Below, piece by piece: positions 43,257-52,044 of a stretch of 64,000 bases of DNA; the stretch's first letter is position 1, and each line of letters opens with the position of its first letter. The stretch lies in NCBI RefSeq assembly GCF_000519085.1, contig NZ_KI912577.1, forward strand, positions 1,288,423 to 1,352,422, read 5' to 3'. The notes under the pieces were generated by a model. It was not told the origin of the DNA. It saw only the letters and a program-made list of their open reading frames with translations, and searched no databases. Source of the DNA: Methylobacterium sp. 10 (GTDB taxonomy: Bacteria; Pseudomonadota; Alphaproteobacteria; Rhizobiales; Beijerinckiaceae). Made by a program: the position numbers and the translations under genes.

Positions 43257-43555
43257 TCGGTCGCTCCTTTGTGCTGCCGCGCTTTGCGGATCTGATCGAG
43301 GTAGTAGATGTCGGTGCCGTAGATCGCGGTTTTGTCTTCGCTGTAGTGGCGAATCATCGCGAAGGTTGATGCTGTATTGAGGAAGAGAACGATGGCGCCG
43401 AGGATCGCCATTGGAAGCAGCAGATGAGCGCCATCGAAGGCCTTCCACATGCTCCAGAACGTGAAACCATAGATCAGCCAGACGGCGACCACCGCGAAGA
43501 TCGCGGCCGCGCTGTCGCGTCGGAACATGGCTGAGATGCGGGGATCCTGATTCAC
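43253..43555 (-). CDS. 100-residue membrane protein, first gene of permease operon
   Basis: GTG 43555 is chosen because GGAGGAAGTGCC directly precedes it. Two hydrophobic segments (AAAIFAVVAVWLIYGFTFWS near residue 15 and LLLPMAILGAIVLFLNTAST near 44) and a charged tail ending QIRKARQHKGATE. It overlaps the next gene by 4 bp. No family is recognised. The promoter probably lies in the spacer shared with mgsABC. Confidence 0.65.
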   Translation of the reverse strand: MNQDPRISAMFRRDSAAAIFAVVAVWLIYGFTFWSMWKAFDGAHLLLPMAILGAIVLFLNTASTFAMIRHYSEDKTAIYGTDIYYLDQIRKARQHKGATE

Positions 43556-44197
43556 GGCACTTCCTCCGGGGATTTTCTTTTTGAGAACCGAGGGTTCCTT
43601 TCCGGAAAGATCCTGCTGGAAATGGGCCCTTGTCAATGCCTAAAATGATGGCGCATTGCACAAGTAATGAATTTTTGTGCCTGTTCCTTGGCGGTGCCGA
43701 TCTTGTGCCGCTGGGTATTTGATGACGGAGAAGGGATGGCATTGGCCCGCTATCCCGACTGGCCGTCGCCCCGTTCCGTGCTGGCGAGGTGTTGTCGCGT
43801 TCTCCGTCCTATAGGACTTGACGGCCCCAGGATTTTAGCGAAACCCTATTTCCCGAAGGGAATGTTCAATTATCCAGGCGAGCAGACGCGCTTGTCGCGA
43901 AGGCCGGTATTGCCCGCGCTTGTTGGCGAGCAAGCTTGTCACGGCAAGAACCTGTGCCTTGAAACTTGGTCTTGCGGGGCAGATTGCTTGCAAGGCTTGG
44001 TTTTGGCCGGGTAAACATTACGCCGAGCAGCTGCTTTATCTTTTAGCTCTTCCAATGCGAAGGAGCTCACTCACGAGCAGCTGAATGACACGCAGGCCAA
44101 AAATTTCTCAAGGAGAATTTTTTGTGACCGAGAGTTGACGTCGTGATTGGAATGTGAGAGCAACGATCAAGATGCTCGAGGGAAGCGGGAAAGTGCG
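43556..44197. promoter_or_regulatory. divergent regulatory spacer between the permease operon and mgsABC
   Basis: 642 bp without a gene. At 43658-43680 an inverted repeat GCACAA-N11-TTGTGC has the T-N11-A look of a LysR-type operator. At 44099-44123 AAAAATTTCTC and GAGAATTTTTT form an AT-rich hairpin around AAG, 75 bp before mgsA. No gene was seen. Both elements are candidate controls for the methylamine genes. Confidence 0.5.
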
Positions 44198-45091
44198 ATG
44201 TGCGGTATAGTCGGGTTGTACTTGAAGAACTCAAAGCTTGAGCCGCAGCTCGGCTCGCTTCTGTCCAAGATGCTCGCGACCATGACGGACCGCGGTCCCG
44301 ACAGCGCCGGCTTCGCCGTTTACGGATCGGACAGTGACGGCGTGAAGCTCACCCTGCGTGGTCCGGATCAGGCGGCGCTGAGGAAGGCGATCTCCGGCCT
44401 GGAGGAGGTCTTCACCCTCACCTTCGTGAAGACGGAACGGGACACCCACACCGTCCTATCAGTGCCGGCAGAGCACGAGGAGCGGATCCGCGCGTGGCTC
44501 AAGGTCGAGGCGCCGGGCATCGACGTGGTCAGCGCCGGCCGGCGGATGGAGATCTACAAGGAGGTCGGGCTGCCGGCAGCCGTCGCCGAGCGGTTCGATC
44601 TCGCCAGCATGATCGGCACCCATGGAATCGGCCATACCCGCATGGCCACTGAGAGTGCGGTCACCACCAATGGTGCGCACCCGTTCTCCACCGGCATCGA
44701 CGAATGCCTGGTCCACAACGGCTCGCTGTCGAACCACAACGACATGCGCCGCCGCCTTGAGCGCGAGGGGCTCACCTTCGCCACCAAGAACGATACCGAG
44801 GTCGCGGCCGGCTACTTGAGCTGGCGCATGCGCGAGGGTGCGTCCCTCCAGCAGGCCCTGGAGTCGAGCCTTTCGGATCTCGACGGCTTCTTCACCTTCG
44901 TGGTCGGCACCGAGACGGGCTTTGCCGTCGTGCGCGATCCTATCGCCTGCAAGCCCGCGGTGATGGCCGAGACCGACGATTACGTGGCGTTCGGCTCCGA
45001 ATACCGCGCCCTCGTGGGACTGCCCGGCATCGCCTCCGCCCGCGTCTTCGAACCCGAACCCGCCAAGGTCTACGCCTGGGAGCGTCACTGA
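44198..45091 (+). CDS. mgsA: N-methylglutamate synthase subunit A (class II glutamine amidotransferase-like)
   Basis: A 297-residue protein starting MCGIVGLYL, so cysteine 2 is the N-terminal nucleophile after Met removal. The Ntn amidotransferase core has IGTHGIGHTRMATES and FTFVVGTETGF. It resembles GlxB of the GlxBCD/GltB-like group. In the NMG pathway it would release the methylamine-bearing nitrogen from gamma-glutamylmethylamide and feed it to subunit C. ATG 44198 is chosen because the catalytic cysteine must directly follow the start. It is coupled to mgsB by a TGATG overlap. Confidence 0.85.
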   Translation: MCGIVGLYLKNSKLEPQLGSLLSKMLATMTDRGPDSAGFAVYGSDSDGVKLTLRGPDQAALRKAISGLEEVFTLTFVKTERDTHTVLSVPAEHEERIRAWLKVEAPGIDVVSAGRRMEIYKEVGLPAAVAERFDLASMIGTHGIGHTRMATESAVTTNGAHPFSTGIDECLVHNGSLSNHNDMRRRLEREGLTFATKNDTEVAAGYLSWRMREGASLQQALESSLSDLDGFFTFVVGTETGFAVVRDPIACKPAVMAETDDYVAFGSEYRALVGLPGIASARVFEPEPAKVYAWERH

Positions 45092-45780
45092 TGTCGTCCT
45101 ACGATCTCAACCAGGCGCCCCTGCGCGACCTCAACCGGGCACTGCACGCCCTGCGCCCCGACACCAACGAGACCCACTGGACCATCAACGGCCCGGATGG
45201 CCGCCACGCCATCGCCGTGGGCCTCGATGCGCCGATCTCCGTCGAGATCGAGGGGAATGTCGGCTATTACTGTGCCGGTATGAACAAGCTCGCGAGTGTC
45301 GTGATCAACGGCAATGCGGGCGTGGGTGTCGCAGAGAACATGATGTCGGGCTTCGTCCATGTGCGGGGCGATGTCAGCCAGTCGGCCGGTGCCACGGCGC
45401 ATGGCGGCCTCCTCGTGGTCGACGGCAATGCGGGCGCGCGCTGCGGCATCTCGATGAAGGGCATCGACATCGTCGTGAAGGGCTCGATCGGCCACATGTC
45501 GGCCTTCATGGCCCAGGCCGGGACGCTGACCGTGCTCGGCGATGCCGGTGAGGCTTTGGGCGATTCCCTCTACGAGGCGCGGCTCTACGTACGCGGCTCG
45601 GTCAAGAGCCTGGGCGCCGATTGCATCGAGAAGGAGATGCGCGACGAGCACCGCGAGCAGCTCTACGCCAAGCTCCAGGCCGCTGGTTTGGCCGGTGAGG
45701 TCAACCCGTCGGAGTTCCGGCGCTACGGCTCCGCCCGCCGCCTCTATCATTTCAACGTTGACAACGCCGGAGCCTACTGA
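45091..45780 (+). CDS. mgsB: N-methylglutamate synthase subunit B (GlxC-like)
   Basis: A 229-residue beta-helix protein resembling the third domain of the glutamate synthase large subunit: repeated right-handed helix turns such as NVGYYCAGMNKLASVVING and VKGSIGHMSAFMAQAGTLTV. It likely links the amidotransferase and FMN subunits. The ATG overlaps the mgsA stop by one base and its stop overlaps the mgsC start (TGATG at both ends). Confidence 0.88.
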   Translation: MSSYDLNQAPLRDLNRALHALRPDTNETHWTINGPDGRHAIAVGLDAPISVEIEGNVGYYCAGMNKLASVVINGNAGVGVAENMMSGFVHVRGDVSQSAGATAHGGLLVVDGNAGARCGISMKGIDIVVKGSIGHMSAFMAQAGTLTVLGDAGEALGDSLYEARLYVRGSVKSLGADCIEKEMRDEHREQLYAKLQAAGLAGEVNPSEFRRYGSARRLYHFNVDNAGAY

Positions 45781-47156
45781 TGGCCGAGACTCCCAAGGAC
45801 CCGACCGCCAAGGACCCGACCTTCAAGGATGCGCGTCCTCTGCCGCGCACCAAGCCCCGCTTCTCGGCGACTTTCACCCCCGACGTCATGTCGGAGATCC
45901 GCCGCGCCGCCGCCACCGGCATCTACGATATCCGGGGCGCGGGGGCGAAGCGCAAGCTGCCGCATTTCGACGACCTTCTGTTCCTCGGCGCCTCGATCAG
46001 CCGCTACCCGCTGGAGGGCTATCGCGAGCGCTGCGGCACCGAGGTTGTGCTGGGCGCCCGTTTCGCCTCGAAGCCGATCCATCTCAAGACCCCGATCACC
46101 ATCGCGGGGATGAGCTTCGGCTCACTCTCGGCCCAGGCCAAGGAGGCGCTCGGGCGCGGGGCGACGCTGGCCGGCACCTCGACCACCACCGGCGACGGCG
46201 GCATGACGCAGGAGGAGCGCGGGCATTCGCAGACGCTGGTCTACCAGTATCTGCCCTCGCGCTACGGCATGAATCCGGACGACCTGCGCAAGGCGGACGC
46301 GATCGAGATCGTGATCGGCCAAGGCGCCAAGCCCGGCGGCGGCGGCATGCTGCTCGGCCAGAAGATCACCGAGCGGGTCGCCGGCATGCGCTGCCTTCCT
46401 CCGGGCGTCGACCAGCGCTCAGCCTGCCGCCACCCGGACTGGACCGGGCCGGACGACCTCGAGATCAAGATCGAGGAGCTGCGTGAGATCACCGATGGCG
46501 AAAAGCCGATCTACGTGAAGGTCGGCGCCTCACGGCCCTATTACGACACCGCGCTGGCCGCCAAGTCCGGCGCCGATGTGGTGGTGCTGGACGGCATGCA
46601 GGGCGGCACGGCCGCCACCCAGGACGTGTTCATCGAGCATGTCGGCATCCCGATCCTGGCGGCGATCCGCCCCGCCGTGCAGGCGCTGCAGGATCTCGGC
46701 CTGCACCGGAAGGTGCAGCTCATCGTCTCGGGCGGCATCCGCTCGGGGGCAGATGTGGCCAAGGCCCTGGCGCTCGGCGCCGATGCCGTTGCCATCGGCA
46801 CGGCGGCGCTCATCGCACTGGGCGACAACGACCCGCGTTGGGAAGCCGATTATCAGGCCCTCGGGACCACCGCCGGCGCCTATGACGACTGGCATGAGGG
46901 CAAGGATCCCGCCGGCATCACCACACAGGATCCTGAACTGGCCAAGCGCCTCGATCCCGTCCTGGCTGGGCGGCGGCTGGCCAACTACCTCGCCGTGATG
47001 ACCCTGGAGGCGCAGACCATCGCGCGCGCCTGCGGCAAGAGCCACCTGCATAACCTCGAACCCGAGGACCTCGTGGCCCTCACCATCGAGGCCGCCGCCA
47101 TGGCGCAGGTGCCGATGGCCGGCACGGGCTGGATTCCGGGCAAGACCGGCTTCTGA
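45780..47156 (+). CDS. mgsC: N-methylglutamate synthase subunit C (FMN glutamate synthase-like)
   Basis: A 458-residue TIM barrel homologous to the FMN-binding domain of glutamate synthases. Motifs include ITIAGMSFGSLSAQAKEALG, GDGGMTQEERGHSQTLVYQ, VVVLDGMQGGTAATQDVFIEHVG and a C-terminal cysteine-containing RSACRHPDW and IARACGKSHLH that could hold iron-sulfur ligands. It would join 2-oxoglutarate and the methylamine nitrogen to give N-methylglutamate. Co-translated with mgsB. A terminator-like hairpin follows before gmaS. Confidence 0.9.
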   Translation: MAETPKDPTAKDPTFKDARPLPRTKPRFSATFTPDVMSEIRRAAATGIYDIRGAGAKRKLPHFDDLLFLGASISRYPLEGYRERCGTEVVLGARFASKPIHLKTPITIAGMSFGSLSAQAKEALGRGATLAGTSTTTGDGGMTQEERGHSQTLVYQYLPSRYGMNPDDLRKADAIEIVIGQGAKPGGGGMLLGQKITERVAGMRCLPPGVDQRSACRHPDWTGPDDLEIKIEELREITDGEKPIYVKVGASRPYYDTALAAKSGADVVVLDGMQGGTAATQDVFIEHVGIPILAAIRPAVQALQDLGLHRKVQLIVSGGIRSGADVAKALALGADAVAIGTAALIALGDNDPRWEADYQALGTTAGAYDDWHEGKDPAGITTQDPELAKRLDPVLAGRRLANYLAVMTLEAQTIARACGKSHLHNLEPEDLVALTIEAAAMAQVPMAGTGWIPGKTGF

Positions 47157-47166
47157 GCACAACGAA

Positions 47167-47191
47167 GGGCCGTCCCACGGGGGCGGCCTTT
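47167..47191 (+). terminator. terminator-like hairpin after mgsC
   Basis: GGCCGTCCC, a CAC loop and GGGGGCGGCC pair with one G-T wobble, followed by TTT. It lies 10 bp after the mgsC stop and 55 bp before gmaS, so it may partly terminate mgsABC transcription and lower gmaS relative to it, or be read through. Confidence 0.6.
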
Positions 47192-47243
47192 CCCCTCGAC
47201 AGCACGGCCGAGCGGGCCGCCCGATTCAACGCAGGGTGACGCC

Positions 47244-48542
47244 ATGAACACGGATCTCGAAACCGTCGCGAAAGAGCGCGGCATCAAGTATTTCCTCGTC
47301 TCCTACACGGACCTGTTCGGCACGCAGCGCGCCAAGCTCGTCCCGGCCGCCGCCATCGCCAGCACCTGTCGAAACGGCGCCGGGTTCGCAGGCTTCGCCA
47401 CCTGGCTCGACATGAGCCCGGCGGATGCCGACCTCCTCGCCGTGCCCGATGCCGCCGGTCTGATCCAGCTACCCTGGAAGCCGGAGGTCGGCTGGCTGCC
47501 CGCCGACCTCGTCATGGGCGGCAAGCCTGTGGAGCAGGGGCCGCGGAACATCCTCAAGCGCCTGATCGCCGAGGCGGCCCGCGACGGATTGCAGATGAAG
47601 ACCGGCGTCGAGTGTGAGTTCTTCCTGATCACGCCGGACGGTTCCGAGCCCGCGGACATGGCCGACCGGCAGATGAAGCCGTGTTACGACCAGTCGGCCC
47701 TCATGCGCCGCTACGACGTGATCACCGAGATCTGCGACGCCATGCTGGAACTCGGCTGGAGGCCCTACCAGAACGACCACGAGGACGCGAACGGGCAGTT
47801 CGAGATGAACTGGGACTACGACGACGCCCTTGTCACCGCCGACCGGCATGCCTTCTTCAAGTACATGACCCGCTCGATCGCCGAGAAGCACGGCCTGCGC
47901 GCGACCTTCATGCCCAAGCCCTTCATGGACCTAACCGGCTCCGGCTGCCACGCCCACGTCTCGCTCTGGAGGGGCGACCGCAACGTCTTCGCCGATGCGT
48001 CGGACGAGATCGGAATGTCGCGGGAGGGCTACCACTTCATCGGCGGGCTCATCCATTCCGCCGATGCGCTCGCCGCCATCACCAACCCGTGCGTGAATTC
48101 CTACAAGCGCATCAACGCCCCGCGCACCACCTCCGGCGCGACCTGGGCTCCCAATACCGTGACCTATACGGGCAACAACCGCACCCACATGATCCGCATC
48201 CCCGATGGCGGGCGCTTCGAGTTCCGCCTCGCCGACGGGGCGGCCAATCCCTACCTGCTTCAGGCGGGCCTCCTCGCCGCCGGCCTCGACGGCCTGCGCA
48301 ACCGGCGCGATCCGGGCCAGCGCCTCGACATCAACATGTACACGGACGGCCATACGGTGGAGGGCGTCAAGCGTCTGCCGCTCAACATGCTCGACGCCAT
48401 GCGGGCACTCGAGAAATGCGACGTGCTCAACGAGGCCTTGGGCTCGTTCGTGCCGAGCTATCTCAAGCTCAAGACCGAGGAATGGAACGCTTATTCGCGC
48501 CACCTCACCCAGTGGGAGCGCGATACCACGCTCGATTGCTGA
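47244..48542 (+). CDS. gmaS: gamma-glutamylmethylamide synthetase (glutamine synthetase family)
   Basis: ATP-dependent ligase that joins methylamine to glutamate, the entry step of the NMG pathway. The 432-residue protein belongs to the glutamine synthetase family. It has GVECEFFLITPDG with catalytic acids near residue 119, DHEDANGQFEMNWDY near 174, the substrate-loop segment FMDLTGSGCHAHVSLWR near 226, NRTHMIRIPDGGRFEFRLADG near 310, and a C-terminal LKTEEWNAYSRHLTQWE. It lacks the adenylylation tyrosine segment of GlnA-I, as expected for GmaS/GlnT types. The gene follows mgsC at 87 bp and probably belongs to the same transcription unit. Confidence 0.9.
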   Translation: MNTDLETVAKERGIKYFLVSYTDLFGTQRAKLVPAAAIASTCRNGAGFAGFATWLDMSPADADLLAVPDAAGLIQLPWKPEVGWLPADLVMGGKPVEQGPRNILKRLIAEAARDGLQMKTGVECEFFLITPDGSEPADMADRQMKPCYDQSALMRRYDVITEICDAMLELGWRPYQNDHEDANGQFEMNWDYDDALVTADRHAFFKYMTRSIAEKHGLRATFMPKPFMDLTGSGCHAHVSLWRGDRNVFADASDEIGMSREGYHFIGGLIHSADALAAITNPCVNSYKRINAPRTTSGATWAPNTVTYTGNNRTHMIRIPDGGRFEFRLADGAANPYLLQAGLLAAGLDGLRNRRDPGQRLDINMYTDGHTVEGVKRLPLNMLDAMRALEKCDVLNEALGSFVPSYLKLKTEEWNAYSRHLTQWERDTTLDC

Positions 48543-48767
48543 AGCCCGGACCACCCGCCGGCCCCGGCGGAGGAATTCGCGCGAGCCGCACCCGCCCCTC
48601 GCGCGGAGTGGGGTCCCGGTCGAACGGATTCCGGCGGGATCATGCTTGATTAGAACCACAGTGAAGGACATATCGCTCCCGGTTGCCGGTCCCGAGATTT
48701 GGGTGCATGAACCGGCTGATCTCGGCTTTTCGGTCCGAAACAGACGACGACGGGCGGGAAGAGCTCT

Positions 48768-51521
48768 GTGGACCACGACGACAGCAGCGCGGGAATCGAG
48801 GCCGACCGTCGTGCGGCCCTCGTGCGCTACGGCATCCTCGATACGGAGGCCGAGGCCGAATTCGACGATATCGTGAAGGCTGCGTCGGCGGCCTGCGATA
48901 TGCCGATCTCGCTGATCTCCCTGCTCGATGGGGACCGGCAATGGTTCAAGGCCGAGACGGGTTTCGGTCAGCGGGAGACCCCGATCTCCTCTTCGATCTG
49001 CCGTCACGCCGTCCAGGAACAGGACGCGGTGTTCGTGATTCCCGACACGACCCGCGACGAACGGACCTCCGCGAACCCTTTGGTCACCGGCGACTCGCAT
49101 GTGCGCTTCTATGCCGGTGTGCCTCTGCAGACATCGGCCGGCGTCACCCTCGGTACGCTCTGCGTCCTCGACACCAAACCGAACAGCCTGACCGCGGCGC
49201 AGAGGCTGATCCTGCAGACGCTGGCCAAGCAGGTGATGGCCCTGCTCGAACTGCGCCGCGCCCTGCAGGACCGGCGAGAGAGCGACCGGCTCAACAAGGC
49301 GATCCTGGAGAGCGCCGTTGATTACGGCATCATCTCCATGGATCTGTCCGGCCGGGTGACGAGCTGGAACACTGGCGCGGAACGCGTCATCGGCTGGAGC
49401 GAGGCCGAGATGCTCGGCGAGCCCGCCCATGTCTTCTTCACGGCCGAGGATATCGAGACCGGCGCTCCCGAGCAGGAGATGGGCGCCGCGCTGCTGCACG
49501 GGCGTGCCAGCGACGAGCGCTGGCACAGGCGCAAGGACGGCACCCTGTTCTGGGGCCTCGGCGAGATGATGCCGCTCAGGAACGAGGACGGGCATCCGGA
49601 GGGATTCATCAAGATCCTGCGCGACCGCACGGAACAGCGCCTTGCGAACCAGAAGCAGCGGGACGACGCGGAATTCATGCGCAGCGTCCTCGCCTCGTCG
49701 GCCGATTGCATCAAGGTGCTCGACCTCGACAACCGCCTGACATTCATGAGTGAGGGCGGAATGCGGGTGATGGAGGTGAGCGACTTCAACGCGATCCAGA
49801 ACTGTCCCTGGCCGGATTTCTGGCAGAACCAGGGCAATGCCGATGCCCACGCGGCCCTCGCCGCCGCCAAGTCCGGGGGAACCGGCCATTTCCAGGGACG
49901 GGCCAACACCATGGCGGGCAATCCTCGCTGGTGGGACGTTCAGGTCACCCCGATCCTCGATGCCGAAGGCCGCCCCGAGCGGCTGCTCTCGGTTTCCCGC
50001 GACATCACCGTCCAGAAGACTGCCGAGCAGCGGATCAGCGCCAGCGAGGCGCGCTGGCGGAGCCTGTTCACCAGCATGCAGGAAGGGTTCTTCCTCGGCG
50101 AACTCGTCCGCGACGGGGCCGGACAGGCCTGTGATTACCGCTTCCTGGAGATCAACCCGGCCTTCGCCCGGCAATCGGGCCTGTCGGAGCAGAGCGTCGG
50201 CCGTACCATTCGAGATTTCGTTCCCGAGATCGACCAAGGGCTGATCGACCGCTATGCGAGCGTGGTCGATACCGGCGAACCGAGCCTGTTCGAGATCACC
50301 GTGCCCGTCCTCGGCCGGACTTTCGAGGTTCGCGCCGGACACGAAAGCGGCCAGCGGTTCAGCTGCCTCTTCCTCGACGTTACCGAACGCAAGCAGGGCG
50401 AGACTCGCCGCCTCGCCATCGCCGAACTCGGCGACCGACTGCGCGACCTGAGCGACCCGGTGGCGATCGCGTCTGCCGCGGCGGAGATCACGGGCCGGAC
50501 CCTGGGACTGTCCCATTCCGGCTACGGAGCCGTGGACCAGGAGCGCGAGACCATTCTCGTCGGTCGAGGGTGGTCGGCGCCCGGCCTCCCTCGCATCGAC
50601 GGAACCCGCGCGTTCCGAGAATACGGCTCGTGTATCGATGCGCTGAAGTCCGGAGCGGCTTTTGTGATCGAGGATGCCGCCTCGGATCCGCGCACCGCCT
50701 CGGATGCGGCGTCGCTGAACGAGATCCGCATCCGTTCGCTTGTCGACCTGCCGGTGATGGAGCACGGACGGTTCGTCGCCGTGTTCTACGTGGCCAAGGA
50801 CGTTCCGCACGTCTGGACCACCGAAGAGATCGGCTTCATCCGCAATATCGCCGACCGGACGCGCGCCGCGATCGCTCGGATCGAGGCCGAGGCGCAGCAG
50901 CGCGTGCTCAACCTCGAACTCAGCCACCGCATGAAGAACATGCTGGCGATGGTGCAATCCATCGCCACTCAGACCATGCGGAACGCCACCGATGTCGTGA
51001 GTGCCAAGGATGTGCTGGCGGGGCGTCTGATCGCGCTGGGCAAGTCCCATGACCTGCTTCTGGGCGGCTCGCTCGGCGATACACCCCTGAAGACGCTGAT
51101 CGAGAGTGCCCTGGAGCCTCACAAGGATAAGCCCGACCGATTTTCCATTCGCGGGCCGGCCCTGAACGTGGGCGCCAAGGCCGCGATGTCGCTGGCTCTC
51201 ATCCTCCATGAGCTCGCGACCAACGCCGCCAAGTACGGTGCCCTCTCCACCGCCAAAGGCAGCGTCGCCATCGTCTGGGAGATCTGCCGGAGCAAAGGAG
51301 ACGGCGGCGATCAGGTGCTGCTGCGCTGGGTCGAAGCCGGAGGACCGCCGGTCAGCCCGCCAACCCGTACGGGGTTCGGCACACGGTTGATCGGACGGGG
51401 CCTCGCCGGCAATTTCGGCGGCGAGGTCTCCCTCGATTATCGCACCGCCGGCGTGGTCTGTACGCTCGAAGCGTCGCTCAAAGGGCTGCAGGCCGTGGAT
51501 ACGCCGCCCAACTTTCGTTAG
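48768..51521 (+). CDS. multi-domain HWE-type sensor histidine kinase
   Basis: A 917-residue cytoplasmic sensor kinase. A GAF domain occupies about residues 20-160, three PAS domains follow (near 185-300 with VTSWNTGAERVIGWS, 305-430 and 440-540), then a second GAF domain (555-700, with LVDLPVMEHGRFVAVFYVAK) and an HWE/HisKA_2 kinase (LNLELSHRMKNMLAMVQSIA near 720, ALILHELATNAAKYGALST and GFGTRLIGRGLAGNFGGEV). No membrane segment is seen. HWE kinases are common in Methylobacterium stress signalling; the signal and partner are unknown. Starts with GTG 48768. Confidence 0.88.
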   Translation: MDHDDSSAGIEADRRAALVRYGILDTEAEAEFDDIVKAASAACDMPISLISLLDGDRQWFKAETGFGQRETPISSSICRHAVQEQDAVFVIPDTTRDERTSANPLVTGDSHVRFYAGVPLQTSAGVTLGTLCVLDTKPNSLTAAQRLILQTLAKQVMALLELRRALQDRRESDRLNKAILESAVDYGIISMDLSGRVTSWNTGAERVIGWSEAEMLGEPAHVFFTAEDIETGAPEQEMGAALLHGRASDERWHRRKDGTLFWGLGEMMPLRNEDGHPEGFIKILRDRTEQRLANQKQRDDAEFMRSVLASSADCIKVLDLDNRLTFMSEGGMRVMEVSDFNAIQNCPWPDFWQNQGNADAHAALAAAKSGGTGHFQGRANTMAGNPRWWDVQVTPILDAEGRPERLLSVSRDITVQKTAEQRISASEARWRSLFTSMQEGFFLGELVRDGAGQACDYRFLEINPAFARQSGLSEQSVGRTIRDFVPEIDQGLIDRYASVVDTGEPSLFEITVPVLGRTFEVRAGHESGQRFSCLFLDVTERKQGETRRLAIAELGDRLRDLSDPVAIASAAAEITGRTLGLSHSGYGAVDQERETILVGRGWSAPGLPRIDGTRAFREYGSCIDALKSGAAFVIEDAASDPRTASDAASLNEIRIRSLVDLPVMEHGRFVAVFYVAKDVPHVWTTEEIGFIRNIADRTRAAIARIEAEAQQRVLNLELSHRMKNMLAMVQSIATQTMRNATDVVSAKDVLAGRLIALGKSHDLLLGGSLGDTPLKTLIESALEPHKDKPDRFSIRGPALNVGAKAAMSLALILHELATNAAKYGALSTAKGSVAIVWEICRSKGDGGDQVLLRWVEAGGPPVSPPTRTGFGTRLIGRGLAGNFGGEVSLDYRTAGVVCTLEASLKGLQAVDTPPNFR

Positions 51522-51585
51522 GGACTCGGGAAAAGCTGAGGCCGCTCTCCCGAAAAGCCGATGCCGGGCAGGGATAGGGCCGGAT

Positions 51586-52044
51586 TCAATCCGCTCGGAT
51601 CTGTGCCGCGCCGGAATCCTTGGAACTGAGCGCACAGCCGCAGGTGAACACCCTGGCGCCGCTTTCGGGTTCCCGCGAGACCGCCTCGCAGGTGAGGAGA
51701 TGCCGGAGCTGCACCTCCAACTGATCCTTCTGATACGGCTTCTGCATCACCGGCACAGTCTGATAGGCCAGTTCCAGTCCTGCCGAGCCGTAGCCCGTGG
51801 CGAACAGGAACGGAATGCAGCGCTCGAACAGCTGGTCGGCCACGGGATAGCTGCGCGTCTCGCCGAGATTGACATCCAGGACGGCTACATCGAAATCGCC
51901 GGCCCGAAGCTGCCGCAACGCTTGGTCGAGGCGCATGGCAACCGCGACCTCGCAGCCGAGGTCGAGCAGCATGTCTTCGACGAGCATCGCCACCAGGCTT
52001 TCGTCTTCCACCAGTAGGACGCGGCGTCCCTCCAGAATGCTCAT
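51586..52044 (-). CDS. stand-alone receiver domain response regulator
   Basis: 152 residues with a receiver domain (VLLVEDESLVAMLVEDMLL, phosphoacceptor in VAVLDVNLGE, then FLFATGYGSAGL and MQKPYQKDQL) and a short C-terminal tail with two cysteines (FTCGCALSSKDSG). There is no output domain. ATG 52044 overlaps the stop of the HWE kinase gene by 4 bp (ATGA), so kinase and receiver are co-translated. The tail of a longer upstream frame is not part of it. Confidence 0.85.
   Translation of the reverse strand: MSILEGRRVLLVEDESLVAMLVEDMLLDLGCEVAVAMRLDQALRQLRAGDFDVAVLDVNLGETRSYPVADQLFERCIPFLFATGYGSAGLELAYQTVPVMQKPYQKDQLEVQLRHLLTCEAVSREPESGARVFTCGCALSSKDSGAAQIRAD

Noticed and set aside
47931..51635. 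1234-codon minus-strand open frame opposite gmaS and the sensor kinase
   Set aside because: Covers two well-supported plus-strand genes; no domain is visible and composition is that of a shadow frame.
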